From: Coprenecus sp949297365
Lineage (GTDB): Bacteria > Bacteroidota > Bacteroidia > Bacteroidales > UBA932
Length of the DNA: 64,000 bases
Reading direction: 5' to 3'
Assembly: GCA_963931055.1 (NCBI GenBank)
Contig: OZ006987.1
Location: 868,001-932,000, forward strand
The translations under genes were made by a program, and so were the position numbers. The notes beneath the pieces were generated by a model. It saw nothing but the letters and a program-made list of their open reading frames with translations. It was not told the origin of the DNA and ran no database searches. The first letter of the stretch is position 1; each line of letters opens with the position of its first letter. Below are positions 26,207 through 34,596 of this stretch, piece after piece.

Positions 26207-27829
26207 TTAATATCCCGGATTCTGATCCAGTTTGTCGTTGGAGTTAATCTCTGTGGAAGGGATAGGATAGAGATTGCGGTGCTCCTCAACGGCACTGCCG
26301 GCAAAAGTATCACCTTTCCAGTCCCATACATACTCGTCGGTTGTGAACAGACCGAAACGGATCAGGTCCTGACGGCGCATACACTCCCAGTAGAGCTCAC
26401 GGCCACGCTCGTCGATGATATCCCTCTCGGTTATCTCACCGGCACCCGAATAAGGTTCCAGACCGGCTCTCTCGCGCACGGCGTTGATGGATGCCAGACC
26501 GTCTGACAGGATACCGCCGTTACGGAACTGAGCCTCTGTCAGCATCAGATATGCGTCGGCCGCCCTGAATACAGGCAGGTCTGTATCGGGGAATGTGAGG
26601 GTGGCAGGTGCTCCGTCTGACCTGAGATTGGTGTATTTCTTCGTACACCAGCCGTAAGTGAACAATGTCATGTCCTCTATGCTTCGTGTATGCGGATCTA
26701 TATCCTTGTCATTGAACTCGGCTCCGTCAGTAAAGAGGAATCTGGAATCGGCATCCTCATCGAACAGGTCGAGGAACTGAGGAGTGACCACGAGTCCGCC
26801 CCAACCGTCATCCACACCGAGAGCCGAACTCCAGTTGGGAGCACCGGAAGGCACGGAGCCTTTGATCAGGAATGTGGTGATACCGTAAGACTGGATATTG
26901 GTACCGTCACTCTGCACGGCGAAGATAATCTCGTTGGACAGGTGGTTGTCCGCACGGAAATTGGACTGGTAATCTGCGGGAAGTGTAGAATACGACTCAA
27001 CTATCGTCTTGCTTTCCTCAGCGCACTCGACCCACGCGCTTATGACAGGACGGCCCTGAGGATCATCGGAGGTGAAGACCTCTGCATTGAGATAGAGCTT
27101 GGCCAGAAGCATGGTTGCGAACTCACGGCTGCATCGGCCGTACTCTGTGGCGGAGGCAGGACGCAGTCCCTCGCGGAATCCGTTCTCACCGGCTATCTCA
27201 TTCACCAGCCACTCGTAAAGGTCATAGCGGAGAATCTGGTCAGGACCGGTGGCTCCCACTGAATTGGCCTCGGTAGCAAACGGTACGTTACCGAACAGGT
27301 CTATGGCATGGTAGTAAGCCAACGCTCTGACAGCCCTGGCCTGGGCCACCATATAGTCCATCTCCTCACCCTTGAGGCTGTCCGCTGCGGAAGCCGCCCT
27401 GCGGATAAACTCATTGCACTGACCTATCGTAAAATACATACGGGAGAACACCGCTGCCACAAAGATATCGGAAGTCGTCCACCGCATAGGATGCAAGTCT
27501 CTGATAGTAGCGTCGTTCCAGCATGTACTGGCCTCGTCCGTCGGCAGTTCCTGCAGACAGAACAGAGCCCTCATGTACTGGCCGTAGCCACCGTCCACTC
27601 CGCTGATGTCGGCCTCCCCGCCCGGACCTTCGGAAGAACTTACTGCCAGAGAACTGTAACACTTGGCCAGCAACTGCTGATAAGCCTCTATACTGTTGAG
27701 CACATCCTCGGGAAGAGTGATATTGGGGTCGATGGGAGTGACATCCAGGTCATTGACACAGGATGTGGTGGAGAAAGTCATTGCCACCGCCATCACCGCT
27801 GAAACTATGATTGTTGTAATTCTTTTCAT
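26207..27829 (-). CDS. susD: SusD-like starch-binding lipoprotein
   Basis: 540 aa. Lipobox FSTTSC at Cys ~24. SusD/RagB fold: TPIDPNITLPEDVLNSIEAY at the N-terminus, YFTIGQCNEFIRRA, MVAQARAVRALAYYHAIDLF (the classic RAxRAxAYY motif), and the C-terminal LPVFRAADAYLMLTEAQFRN, AINAVRERAGLEPY, ERGRELYWECMRRQDLIRFG. Forms the lid of the SusC pore and binds maltooligosaccharide. 22 bp after susC and 19 bp before susE, so co-transcribed. Confidence 0.93.
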   Translation of the reverse strand: MKRITTIIVSAVMAVAMTFSTTSCVNDLDVTPIDPNITLPEDVLNSIEAYQQLLAKCYSSLAVSSSEGPGGEADISGVDGGYGQYMRALFCLQELPTDEASTCWNDATIRDLHPMRWTTSDIFVAAVFSRMYFTIGQCNEFIRRAASAADSLKGEEMDYMVAQARAVRALAYYHAIDLFGNVPFATEANSVGATGPDQILRYDLYEWLVNEIAGENGFREGLRPASATEYGRCSREFATMLLAKLYLNAEVFTSDDPQGRPVISAWVECAEESKTIVESYSTLPADYQSNFRADNHLSNEIIFAVQSDGTNIQSYGITTFLIKGSVPSGAPNWSSALGVDDGWGGLVVTPQFLDLFDEDADSRFLFTDGAEFNDKDIDPHTRSIEDMTLFTYGWCTKKYTNLRSDGAPATLTFPDTDLPVFRAADAYLMLTEAQFRNGGILSDGLASINAVRERAGLEPYSGAGEITERDIIDERGRELYWECMRRQDLIRFGLFTTDEYVWDWKGDTFAGSAVEEHRNLYPIPSTEINSNDKLDQNPGY

Positions 27830-27851
27830 AATCAGTTTCCTTTAGATAAGA

Positions 27852-30830
27852 TTAGAAGTTGTATTTAAGACCTACGATATAGGTGCGGGGACGGGGATAG
27901 ATGTTGTTGTCTATACCGTTGAACACCTCCGGATCTATACCTGAATACTTGGTGAAAGTAGCGACATTCTGCACTGTTCCGAACAGTGTCAGGGCACCGC
28001 CCTTGTCGAAGTCGAACATATAGCTGAGGGTAATGCGGTCAATCTTGAAGAAAGAGCCGTCCTCCAGCCAGAAGTCTGAGAAATAAGCCGCCTGGTTGAA
28101 TCCCCACGCCGGAGCACCGGCTATCATATTGCGGACAAAGTTGTTAGTCCACAGATCCGAGAGAAGCGAATTGGCCGAGGCGTTGTTGTTGTACACCATC
28201 TGACCGAGATTGCCGTGACCGGCTATAGACAGGGTCAGGTTCTTCCAGGAAAGGGAGGTATTGAAACCGAGAGTCCACTTGGGTGCTGCCTGGCCGCTGA
28301 AATAACGGTCATCCGAGTTCACCACACCGTCTCCGTTGCGGTCTACATAGGCGTTGGGGATGGGATTGCCGTTCTCATCGTATATCTGCTCGTACACATA
28401 GAAGGTGTTGGCAGGATAACCCACCATGTGCTTCTGGATGGTATTGGTCATACCTCCGCTGATGACGCCTGTATCCACGCCCATATAACCGTCACCGTCA
28501 TTGGTGGTCAGCTTGGTGATGCGGTTCTGGTTATAAGCGAAGTTGAAGCCCACTGTCCAGTTCCAGTCCTGAGTCTGTATGGGAATACCCGTAACCTCAA
28601 ACTCAACTCCCTTGTTGACCAGATTTCCGATATTGGCGAAAAGGTAATTGGTCAGATTGGCTCCGGCCGCAATCGGAGTGAAGTTGAGCAGGTCAGTGGT
28701 GTTTCTGTAGTAGAAATCCACGGAACCGAACAGTCTGTCATCGAAGAAGCCGTAATCAACTCCTATGTTGTAGGTGGTGGTAGTCTCCCATTTCAGGTCA
28801 GCATTATAGCCTTCAGCCGTAATGGGGACAATTGGCACACCGCCGAACATATAGTAACTGCCTATCAGGTTGGTCATATAAGTCGGGATGGACTGATAGA
28901 CTTCTCCGATATCCTGCTGGCCTGTCTGACCCCAGCTCAGGCGGAGCTTAAGGGCGGACACCGTCTTTGAGTTCTTCAGGAAGCTCTCACCCTTGATGTT
29001 CCAGCCCAGGGCCACCGAGGGGAAGAAACCCCACTTGTTGTTGGAGAAACGGGATGTACCGTCCCAGCGGACAGTGGCTGTCAGCATGTAGCGGTTATCG
29101 TAAGAGTAATTGGCACGGCCGAAGAACGAGATGAGGAAATACTCGCTCTTGGTATGTACATCCTTGTATATTACGGGAAGTCCTGTTTCATCATCCGGAA
29201 TGATACTCCGCTCCACATCGTTGTATTCGGTATAGAAGTGCTGCCAGGAATAACCGGCCATCACACCGAAACTGTGCTTGTCTATCGTCTTGGAGTAGTC
29301 GGCGTAGGCCTCAAGAGTCATGTCCTGCCTGGTCTGGTCATAAGGACGGAACATACCGCAGCCGGCCTGAACCTGGTCCTGTTCAGTGCGTTCAGACCCT
29401 ACGGGAGAGATTGCCTGTGCATCCGAATGCGAATAGTCCATACCCAGATTGAGGTTCAGACGTAAATCTTCCAGCCCATGTATCTTATAGTCAATCTGCG
29501 CGTTACCGATAAAACGGGAAGCCTTGGCCCTGTCATCGTACTGTTCCAGCAATGCTACAGGATTCTTTGTTGCCTGAGTATTGTAGGCAAACGTCCCGTC
29601 AGGCTGAGGAGTGCCCCACATGAAATAGCCGTCGGTACCGTGATCACTGTATATAAGCTGTGTGGGGTCATACTGTGCCGCCGCACCTATAGCTCCCGTC
29701 TCGGCGAAACGGTTATTCTGGAACATTCCCTTACCGTTGAGGGAGATGGTCAGATGGTCATCGAAAAAGGTAGGAGTCAGATTCAGGGAGACAGTACCTC
29801 TTTCCATGCCGGAGGTCTTCAGAGTACCTCTTTCATTGAGATAACCTCCGGATATACGGTAGGGCATATAACCGGCACTGCCGAACTTGAAGTTACCCTG
29901 CAGTCCTATGTTGGCCTCATGGGTCATGCCGAGCTGGTAGATAGCCTTCTGCCAGTCCGTATCGGCATCACCCAGAGTCTGATATGCCGGAGAATCCTCA
30001 CTGCCCGTATAGGCCAGCACGGCGGCCCTCATCTCCTCGGCGTTCATCACGTCCAGATACTTGTAATTGTGTGAGAGGGAGAAAGTATAGTCTGCACTGA
30101 TCCTGGGCACAGCCGAGTCATACTTGCTGCCCTTCTTGGTAGTGATGATGATCACACCGTTCGATGCACGCGAACCGTAGATGGCGGTCGCCGAGGCATC
30201 CTTGAGCACAGTGAAAGACTCTATATCACTGGGGTTGATACTTGAAAGCTGATCGGCCACACCGGTGATGCCTTCATTGGTGATGGGCAGACCGTCAATG
30301 ACGATCAGAGGAGAGTTCTCGGCATTCAAGGAGGAACCGCCGCGGATACGGATTGTGGAAGCAGAGCCGGGTGCACCGTCTCCGTCCGTGATAACCACAC
30401 CGGCTGATTTGCCTTTAAGCAGTTCCGCCGGAGAGGTGACGGCTCCCTTGTTGAGCTGGTCGGCGCGGACTGTGGAGACCGAACCGGTCAGGTCCTCTTT
30501 CTTGACCGTACCGTAACCGATAACGACCACCTCGTCCAGAAGCTCCGTATCCTCTTCCAGGACGATAACCGATACCTCAGAGGCCGGCACGGTCACTGTC
30601 TTGTAACCGAGCAGCCTGATTTCAATCATGGAGGAGGCCGACGGAACAGTCAGTTCAAAATAACCGTCCATGTCTGTCTCCGTACCGTTCAGCGTGCCCT
30701 GCTCCAGGACCGCTGCCCCGGCTATAGGGCCCAGCTCATCGACAACACGGCCTTTGACCGTATACTGCGCGAACGCGCTTGTCAGAGAGAGCAATGTAAC
30801 CGAGATTAGCACTGTCATCAATCTTTTCAT
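27852..30830 (-). CDS. susC: SusC-like TonB-dependent outer-membrane transporter
   Basis: 992 aa. Signal peptide (LMTVLISVTLLSLTSAFAQ), then a carboxypeptidase-regulatory-like domain (YTVKGRVVDELGPIAGAAVL), TonB box/plug start (EVVVIGYGTVKKEDLTGSVS), plug motifs (IRIRGGSSLNAENSPLIVID) and a 22-stranded barrel ending in an aromatic residue (YIVGLKYNF). Imports large maltodextrins through the outer membrane with SusD as lid, powered by TonB. 44 bp after the SLC45-type gene. Confidence 0.94.
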   Translation of the reverse strand: MKRLMTVLISVTLLSLTSAFAQYTVKGRVVDELGPIAGAAVLEQGTLNGTETDMDGYFELTVPSASSMIEIRLLGYKTVTVPASEVSVIVLEEDTELLDEVVVIGYGTVKKEDLTGSVSTVRADQLNKGAVTSPAELLKGKSAGVVITDGDGAPGSASTIRIRGGSSLNAENSPLIVIDGLPITNEGITGVADQLSSINPSDIESFTVLKDASATAIYGSRASNGVIIITTKKGSKYDSAVPRISADYTFSLSHNYKYLDVMNAEEMRAAVLAYTGSEDSPAYQTLGDADTDWQKAIYQLGMTHEANIGLQGNFKFGSAGYMPYRISGGYLNERGTLKTSGMERGTVSLNLTPTFFDDHLTISLNGKGMFQNNRFAETGAIGAAAQYDPTQLIYSDHGTDGYFMWGTPQPDGTFAYNTQATKNPVALLEQYDDRAKASRFIGNAQIDYKIHGLEDLRLNLNLGMDYSHSDAQAISPVGSERTEQDQVQAGCGMFRPYDQTRQDMTLEAYADYSKTIDKHSFGVMAGYSWQHFYTEYNDVERSIIPDDETGLPVIYKDVHTKSEYFLISFFGRANYSYDNRYMLTATVRWDGTSRFSNNKWGFFPSVALGWNIKGESFLKNSKTVSALKLRLSWGQTGQQDIGEVYQSIPTYMTNLIGSYYMFGGVPIVPITAEGYNADLKWETTTTYNIGVDYGFFDDRLFGSVDFYYRNTTDLLNFTPIAAGANLTNYLFANIGNLVNKGVEFEVTGIPIQTQDWNWTVGFNFAYNQNRITKLTTNDGDGYMGVDTGVISGGMTNTIQKHMVGYPANTFYVYEQIYDENGNPIPNAYVDRNGDGVVNSDDRYFSGQAAPKWTLGFNTSLSWKNLTLSIAGHGNLGQMVYNNNASANSLLSDLWTNNFVRNMIAGAPAWGFNQAAYFSDFWLEDGSFFKIDRITLSYMFDFDKGGALTLFGTVQNVATFTKYSGIDPEVFNGIDNNIYPRPRTYIVGLKYNF

Positions 30831-30874
30831 ACGTTAAATATTTAATGGATTGGTAATAAATTATTTTGTAATGA

Positions 30875-32209
30875 TTACTTTCTATTGCCGAAGAGGCGCA
30901 GCTGCACCGGGTCATCCTTGTCCTCCACGAACAGGACTGACAGCGCGGCTATCAGCAGACAGAGCCCCGAGAACACCATCGCATATATGGTATGTCCGCC
31001 GTAAACATGCCTGACCAGCACTCCGCCGAGCAGACCGTTGCATACCTGCGGGATGGTGATGAAGAAGTTGAATATGCCCATGAACACACCCATCTTCTGC
31101 GCCGGAAGCGAACCGGCCAGGATTGAGTAAGGCATAGCCAGGATGCTGCCCCATGCTATACCCACACCTATCATGGATATGACCAGCATATTGGGATTCT
31201 TGAAGATGAAGAAAGAGGCAAAACCGAGGGCTCCCAGCAGCAGAGAGAGGGAGTGAGTGGCCTTGCGGCCTATCCTGGCGGCTATCAGCGGGAGCAGGAA
31301 GGCATAGACTGCCGCCACTCCGTTGTAGACTCCCTGCAGGACTCCTACCCAGTCCCCGGCATCACCGTAAGCGGCCGAGGCGCGGTCCACAGTGCCGTAG
31401 CAGTGCTCGGCCACGGCCGGAGTCATGTACACCCACATAGAGAACAGTGCGAACCAGGAGAAGAACTGCACCACCCCGAGCTGCACCATAGTCCTGGGCA
31501 TACGGCCGAAGTCCCTGAATATCTCCAGAAAACCACCGTCTTTTTTCTTCTCCGTCCCGGGCTCGGGAGGATACTCGGAAGTGCAGCACACTGTCCACAG
31601 CACGCATACGAGCAGCACAGCCGCTCCGATATAGAACGCAGCCCTGACATTGGGGGCCACACCGCCCTCAACCGCAGGAATATTGGACATACCGAACCAG
31701 TTGGTCAGTACAAAGGGCAGGACGGCTCCGACCACCGCTCCGATACCTATAAGGGATGTCTGCATGGAGAATCCCAATGTGCGCTGCTCCGAGGGCAGTT
31801 TGTCCGCCACCAGAGCCCTGAAAGGCTCCATGGCCACATTGATGGAGGCATCCATGATCATCAGGATCCCGGCTCCTATCAGCAGCGGGGACATCAGGCC
31901 CGCAAGCGAAGGAGAATTGGGCATCAGGAACAGCATGAGGGAGGCCAGAATGGCTCCTGCCAGGAAATACGGACGCCGCCGTCCCAGCCTGCACCACGTA
32001 CGGTCGCTGTAATGCCCGATGATGGGCTGGACTATCATGCCGGTGACAGGGGCCGCCAGCCAGAAATAAGACAGATGCTCCACGTCAGCGCCGAAAGACT
32101 GCAGGATACGGCTCACATTGGCATTCTGCAGGGCTAGACCGAACTGAATCCCGAGAAAACCGAAACTCATGTTGAAGATCTGCCAGAAAGTCATCTTTTT
32201 CTTTTCCAT
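30875..32209 (-). CDS. SLC45-type MFS sugar:proton symporter
   Basis: 444 aa, about 12 membrane segments. Opening FWQIFNMSFGFLGIQFGLAL with NANVSRILQSFGA and GMIVQPIIGHYSDRTWCRLG RRRPY-type loop is characteristic of the SLC45/sucrose-maltose symporter branch common in Bacteroidota glucan loci. It would take maltose or maltodextrin across the inner membrane. First gene of the minus-strand sus operon; the 142-bp spacer to the divergent response regulator should carry the operon promoter, but no clean TAnnTTTG was seen on the minus strand, which fits activator dependence. Confidence 0.8.
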   Translation of the reverse strand: MEKKKMTFWQIFNMSFGFLGIQFGLALQNANVSRILQSFGADVEHLSYFWLAAPVTGMIVQPIIGHYSDRTWCRLGRRRPYFLAGAILASLMLFLMPNSPSLAGLMSPLLIGAGILMIMDASINVAMEPFRALVADKLPSEQRTLGFSMQTSLIGIGAVVGAVLPFVLTNWFGMSNIPAVEGGVAPNVRAAFYIGAAVLLVCVLWTVCCTSEYPPEPGTEKKKDGGFLEIFRDFGRMPRTMVQLGVVQFFSWFALFSMWVYMTPAVAEHCYGTVDRASAAYGDAGDWVGVLQGVYNGVAAVYAFLLPLIAARIGRKATHSLSLLLGALGFASFFIFKNPNMLVISMIGVGIAWGSILAMPYSILAGSLPAQKMGVFMGIFNFFITIPQVCNGLLGGVLVRHVYGGHTIYAMVFSGLCLLIAALSVLFVEDKDDPVQLRLFGNRK

Positions 32210-32335
32210 AATGACCGGTCAGTTTAAGTGATGTAAAATTACCACCGTATACCTTTTAATCATTATACTTTCCGACAGACTGCAGAAAAAGACTGACGGA
32301 CTGTAACATTTTTTTAACAAACGGGATTTTAGTCT

Positions 32336-32343
32336 TAACTTTG
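32336..32343 (+). promoter_or_regulatory. -7 box of the LytTR response regulator gene
   Basis: TAACTTTG, an exact TAnnTTTG match, 8 nt before the ATG at 32352; the leader would be only a few nucleotides. No good -33 element is visible. Confidence 0.6.
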
Positions 32344-32351
32344 CCTCCGTT

Positions 32352-33101
32352 ATGGATGTCCTGATAATAGAAGACGAGCTCCCCGCTCAGCAGATACTCA
32401 TAAGGCTGATAAAGCAGTATTTCCCCGATTTCAACATCATCGGGGCACTGGACTCTGTCAAGGCCGCCGCGAAGTACCTCCAGGACAACAGCCCGGACCT
32501 GATCTTCATGGACGTGGAGCTGTCCGACGGCAAGTGCTTCGAGATCTTCCGGCAGACGGACATCCGGTGTCCGGTCATCATCACCACCGCATACGCCGAC
32601 TATGCTCTGGATGCCTTTAAGGTCAAGTGCATCGACTACCTCATGAAGCCCATCGAGTCCGGAGCTTTCAGGGAATCCGTTGAAAGATGCCTGCAGTTAT
32701 GCGGGGTAACTGCCGCGAAAAAGGACAAGCCGGATATCACTGCCTATGCAAAACCGACTTACAAACACCACTATACCATAAAACTCGGCAGCCAGATACT
32801 GGCCATAGACACACGCGACATAGCCTATTTCCACTCCAACGACAAGTCCACGTACCTGGTGACCAGGAGCGGCAAGGAATATATGACTGACGAGTCCCTG
32901 GTAACGATAGGCGATGAACTGGATCCGTCCGTATTCTACAAGATATCCCGCAAGTGCATCATCAGCATGGACTCCATATACACCATCTCCAAATACTTCA
33001 ATTCCCGTCTGAAAGTCACCGTATCGCCCAGGAACATAGAGCCGATAATCGTGCCCCGGGACCGAGTTCAGTCCTTCCTCGAATGGATTGAAGGTGTCTG
33101 A
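32352..33101 (+). CDS. LytTR-family response regulator
   Basis: 249 aa. N-terminal receiver: VLIIEDELPAQQILIRLIKQ (acidic pocket), phospho-acceptor Asp in DLIFMDVELSDG (~53), conserved Thr in ITTAYADYA and Lys in YLMKPIESG. Residues ~140-249 are a LytTR DNA-binding domain (IKLGSQILAIDTRDIAYFHS, FYKISRKCIISMDSIYTI). It lies divergent to the sus operon and tail-to-tail (8 bp) with a LytS-like kinase. No SusR/HTCS regulator is seen nearby, so control of the sus genes by this pair is a reasonable inference. Confidence 0.88.
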   Translation: MDVLIIEDELPAQQILIRLIKQYFPDFNIIGALDSVKAAAKYLQDNSPDLIFMDVELSDGKCFEIFRQTDIRCPVIITTAYADYALDAFKVKCIDYLMKPIESGAFRESVERCLQLCGVTAAKKDKPDITAYAKPTYKHHYTIKLGSQILAIDTRDIAYFHSNDKSTYLVTRSGKEYMTDESLVTIGDELDPSVFYKISRKCIISMDSIYTISKYFNSRLKVTVSPRNIEPIIVPRDRVQSFLEWIEGV

Positions 33102-33109
33102 TACAGCGG

Positions 33110-34156
33110 TCAGAGTATCAAAGGGATGCGGACTACGAACTCACTGCCGGCCTCTCCGGCCTCCACACTGCGGGAGAAGAGCATCTCGTACTGACGGCTT
33201 ATATTCCTGAGTCCCATACCGTTGGCATCCCCGGCCTGATGCTTGGGATTGAGATTGTTGGAGACCGTGATGAAACGGCTGTCAGCACGCACGGTTATCC
33301 TGAGCCGGTTCTCCAAATTGACGATATTGTGCTTCACCGCGTTCTCTATCATCATCTGCAGGGCGCACGGGATGATCCTGGCCTCATTGTATTCCCGGGG
33401 AATATCTATGTCCGTCACGAATGCTGAGCCGAAACGCTCCCGCATCAGGTCACAGTACTTACCGACAAACTCCAGCTCCTCCTCCAGCATGACGACCGTG
33501 CTCTTCTCCAGTTTCAGGAAATAGCGGTACACCCCGGCCAGCTTCCCCGCATAATCACTGGCCCTGTCGGCGTCCTCGTGTATGAGGTACTGGAGCACGT
33601 TCAGGCAGTTGAACAGGAAATGCGGATTGGTCTCGCTCTTCAGAAGCTGGTACTGATAGTTGGCTCTGGCACGTTTTTCAGCCTCAACTGCCACAGCCCG
33701 CCTGTTGGACCAGCGGTAATAGAAAATCAGGTCAATCACCAGCATCACCACGGCATTGAACACCAGATTGCTGACGTAAGTAAACAAAAACAGATGGTCG
33801 AATATGCGGAAGTCTCCGCCGGCCACGCTGCGTTGTTCCAGCCTTATAAGCAACGAGACCAGAAAGGCCACCAGGCATATGGCCGCGACCTCTACCAAAG
33901 AGCGTATGATAAAGCGGCCTCCATAGGGAAAGCAGCGCACCAGAATACGCACTACCAGGAAGTCCGCCAGCACGGCCCCGAACGTAAGTGTAAAATTCGA
34001 CAGGGTCTGGAACAGAAAGTCGCCGAAATACAGTCCGAAGCTCTCGTAGAACAAGGGCATCACCTTTTCTATCAACACCCTGGAAAAAAGGACGATAACG
34101 GCTATTATCACCAGATCCAGAGCCGACACCTGACTGTCTCTATCTCTTATCGGCAT
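33110..34156 (-). CDS. LytS-type membrane sensor histidine kinase
   Basis: 348 aa. Four hydrophobic segments in residues ~13-150 (LVIIAVIVLFSRVLIE, FTLTFGAVLADFLVVRIL, ICLVAFLVSLLI, LVFNAVVMLVIDLIFYY). His_kinase domain from ~165: acceptor His in NPHFLFNCLNVLQYLIHEDA, N-box PCALQMMIENAVKHNIVN, G-box GMGLRNISRQYEMLF. This is the standard partner for LytTR regulators, here with the regulator convergent on the opposite strand rather than in one operon. The start overlaps the preceding small membrane gene by 17 bp. Confidence 0.87.
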   Translation of the reverse strand: MPIRDRDSQVSALDLVIIAVIVLFSRVLIEKVMPLFYESFGLYFGDFLFQTLSNFTLTFGAVLADFLVVRILVRCFPYGGRFIIRSLVEVAAICLVAFLVSLLIRLEQRSVAGGDFRIFDHLFLFTYVSNLVFNAVVMLVIDLIFYYRWSNRRAVAVEAEKRARANYQYQLLKSETNPHFLFNCLNVLQYLIHEDADRASDYAGKLAGVYRYFLKLEKSTVVMLEEELEFVGKYCDLMRERFGSAFVTDIDIPREYNEARIIPCALQMMIENAVKHNIVNLENRLRITVRADSRFITVSNNLNPKHQAGDANGMGLRNISRQYEMLFSRSVEAGEAGSEFVVRIPLIL

Positions 34157-34535
34157 TCCAGTTCTTTCTTATCAGCAGAATGATGATCAGACCCAGAAGT
34201 TCGGTGGTGACCATCGTGACTATAACGTTGACCCACACTCCCCACGACGGTATCCAGCGGTCCAGCAGGTCCGCGCCTTCCGTCCCGATATAGAAGCCGG
34301 CGAAGCACGAAAGGAACGCCAGCCCCAGGAAGACATCGAAAGAGGCCCTGTAAAAGCTTATCAACGCATACACCATACCTATCGTAAGGCAGGTCAGAAA
34401 TATCCCGTCTCCCACCTTGGTGTCGTGAAGCAGAAGACATGTGAGACCGTGGGCTATTACAAAAACCAGCACTATGATATTGGATTTGAGAACGTCCCTG
34501 CCGGGACTGTTCAGTATGGATAAAAACCGTTTCAT
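34140..34535 (-). CDS. Small four-segment membrane protein, unknown
   Basis: 131 aa from ATG 34535 (upstream codons would run into the divergent malQ start). Four hydrophobic stretches: NIIVLVFVIAHGLTCLLL, IFLTCLTIGMVYALISFY, VFLGLAFLSCFAGFYIG and GVWVNVIVTMVTTELLGLII. It overlaps the kinase gene by 17 bp and is probably co-transcribed, which suggests a role in sensing or an accessory to the kinase. No family recognised. Confidence 0.6.
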   Translation of the reverse strand: MKRFLSILNSPGRDVLKSNIIVLVFVIAHGLTCLLLHDTKVGDGIFLTCLTIGMVYALISFYRASFDVFLGLAFLSCFAGFYIGTEGADLLDRWIPSWGVWVNVIVTMVTTELLGLIIILLIRKNWNADKR

Positions 34536-34572
34536 AGTCTCAGATATTTCTGTAAAATTAAGGATTTTTAGA

Positions 34573-34580
34573 TAATTTTG
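34573..34580 (+). promoter_or_regulatory. -7 box of malQ
   Basis: TAATTTTG matches TAnnTTTG, 16 nt before the ATG at 34597. The divergent kinase unit starts 61 bp away at 34535. Confidence 0.5.
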
Positions 34581-34596
34581 CAAAAAAATAGGCGCA

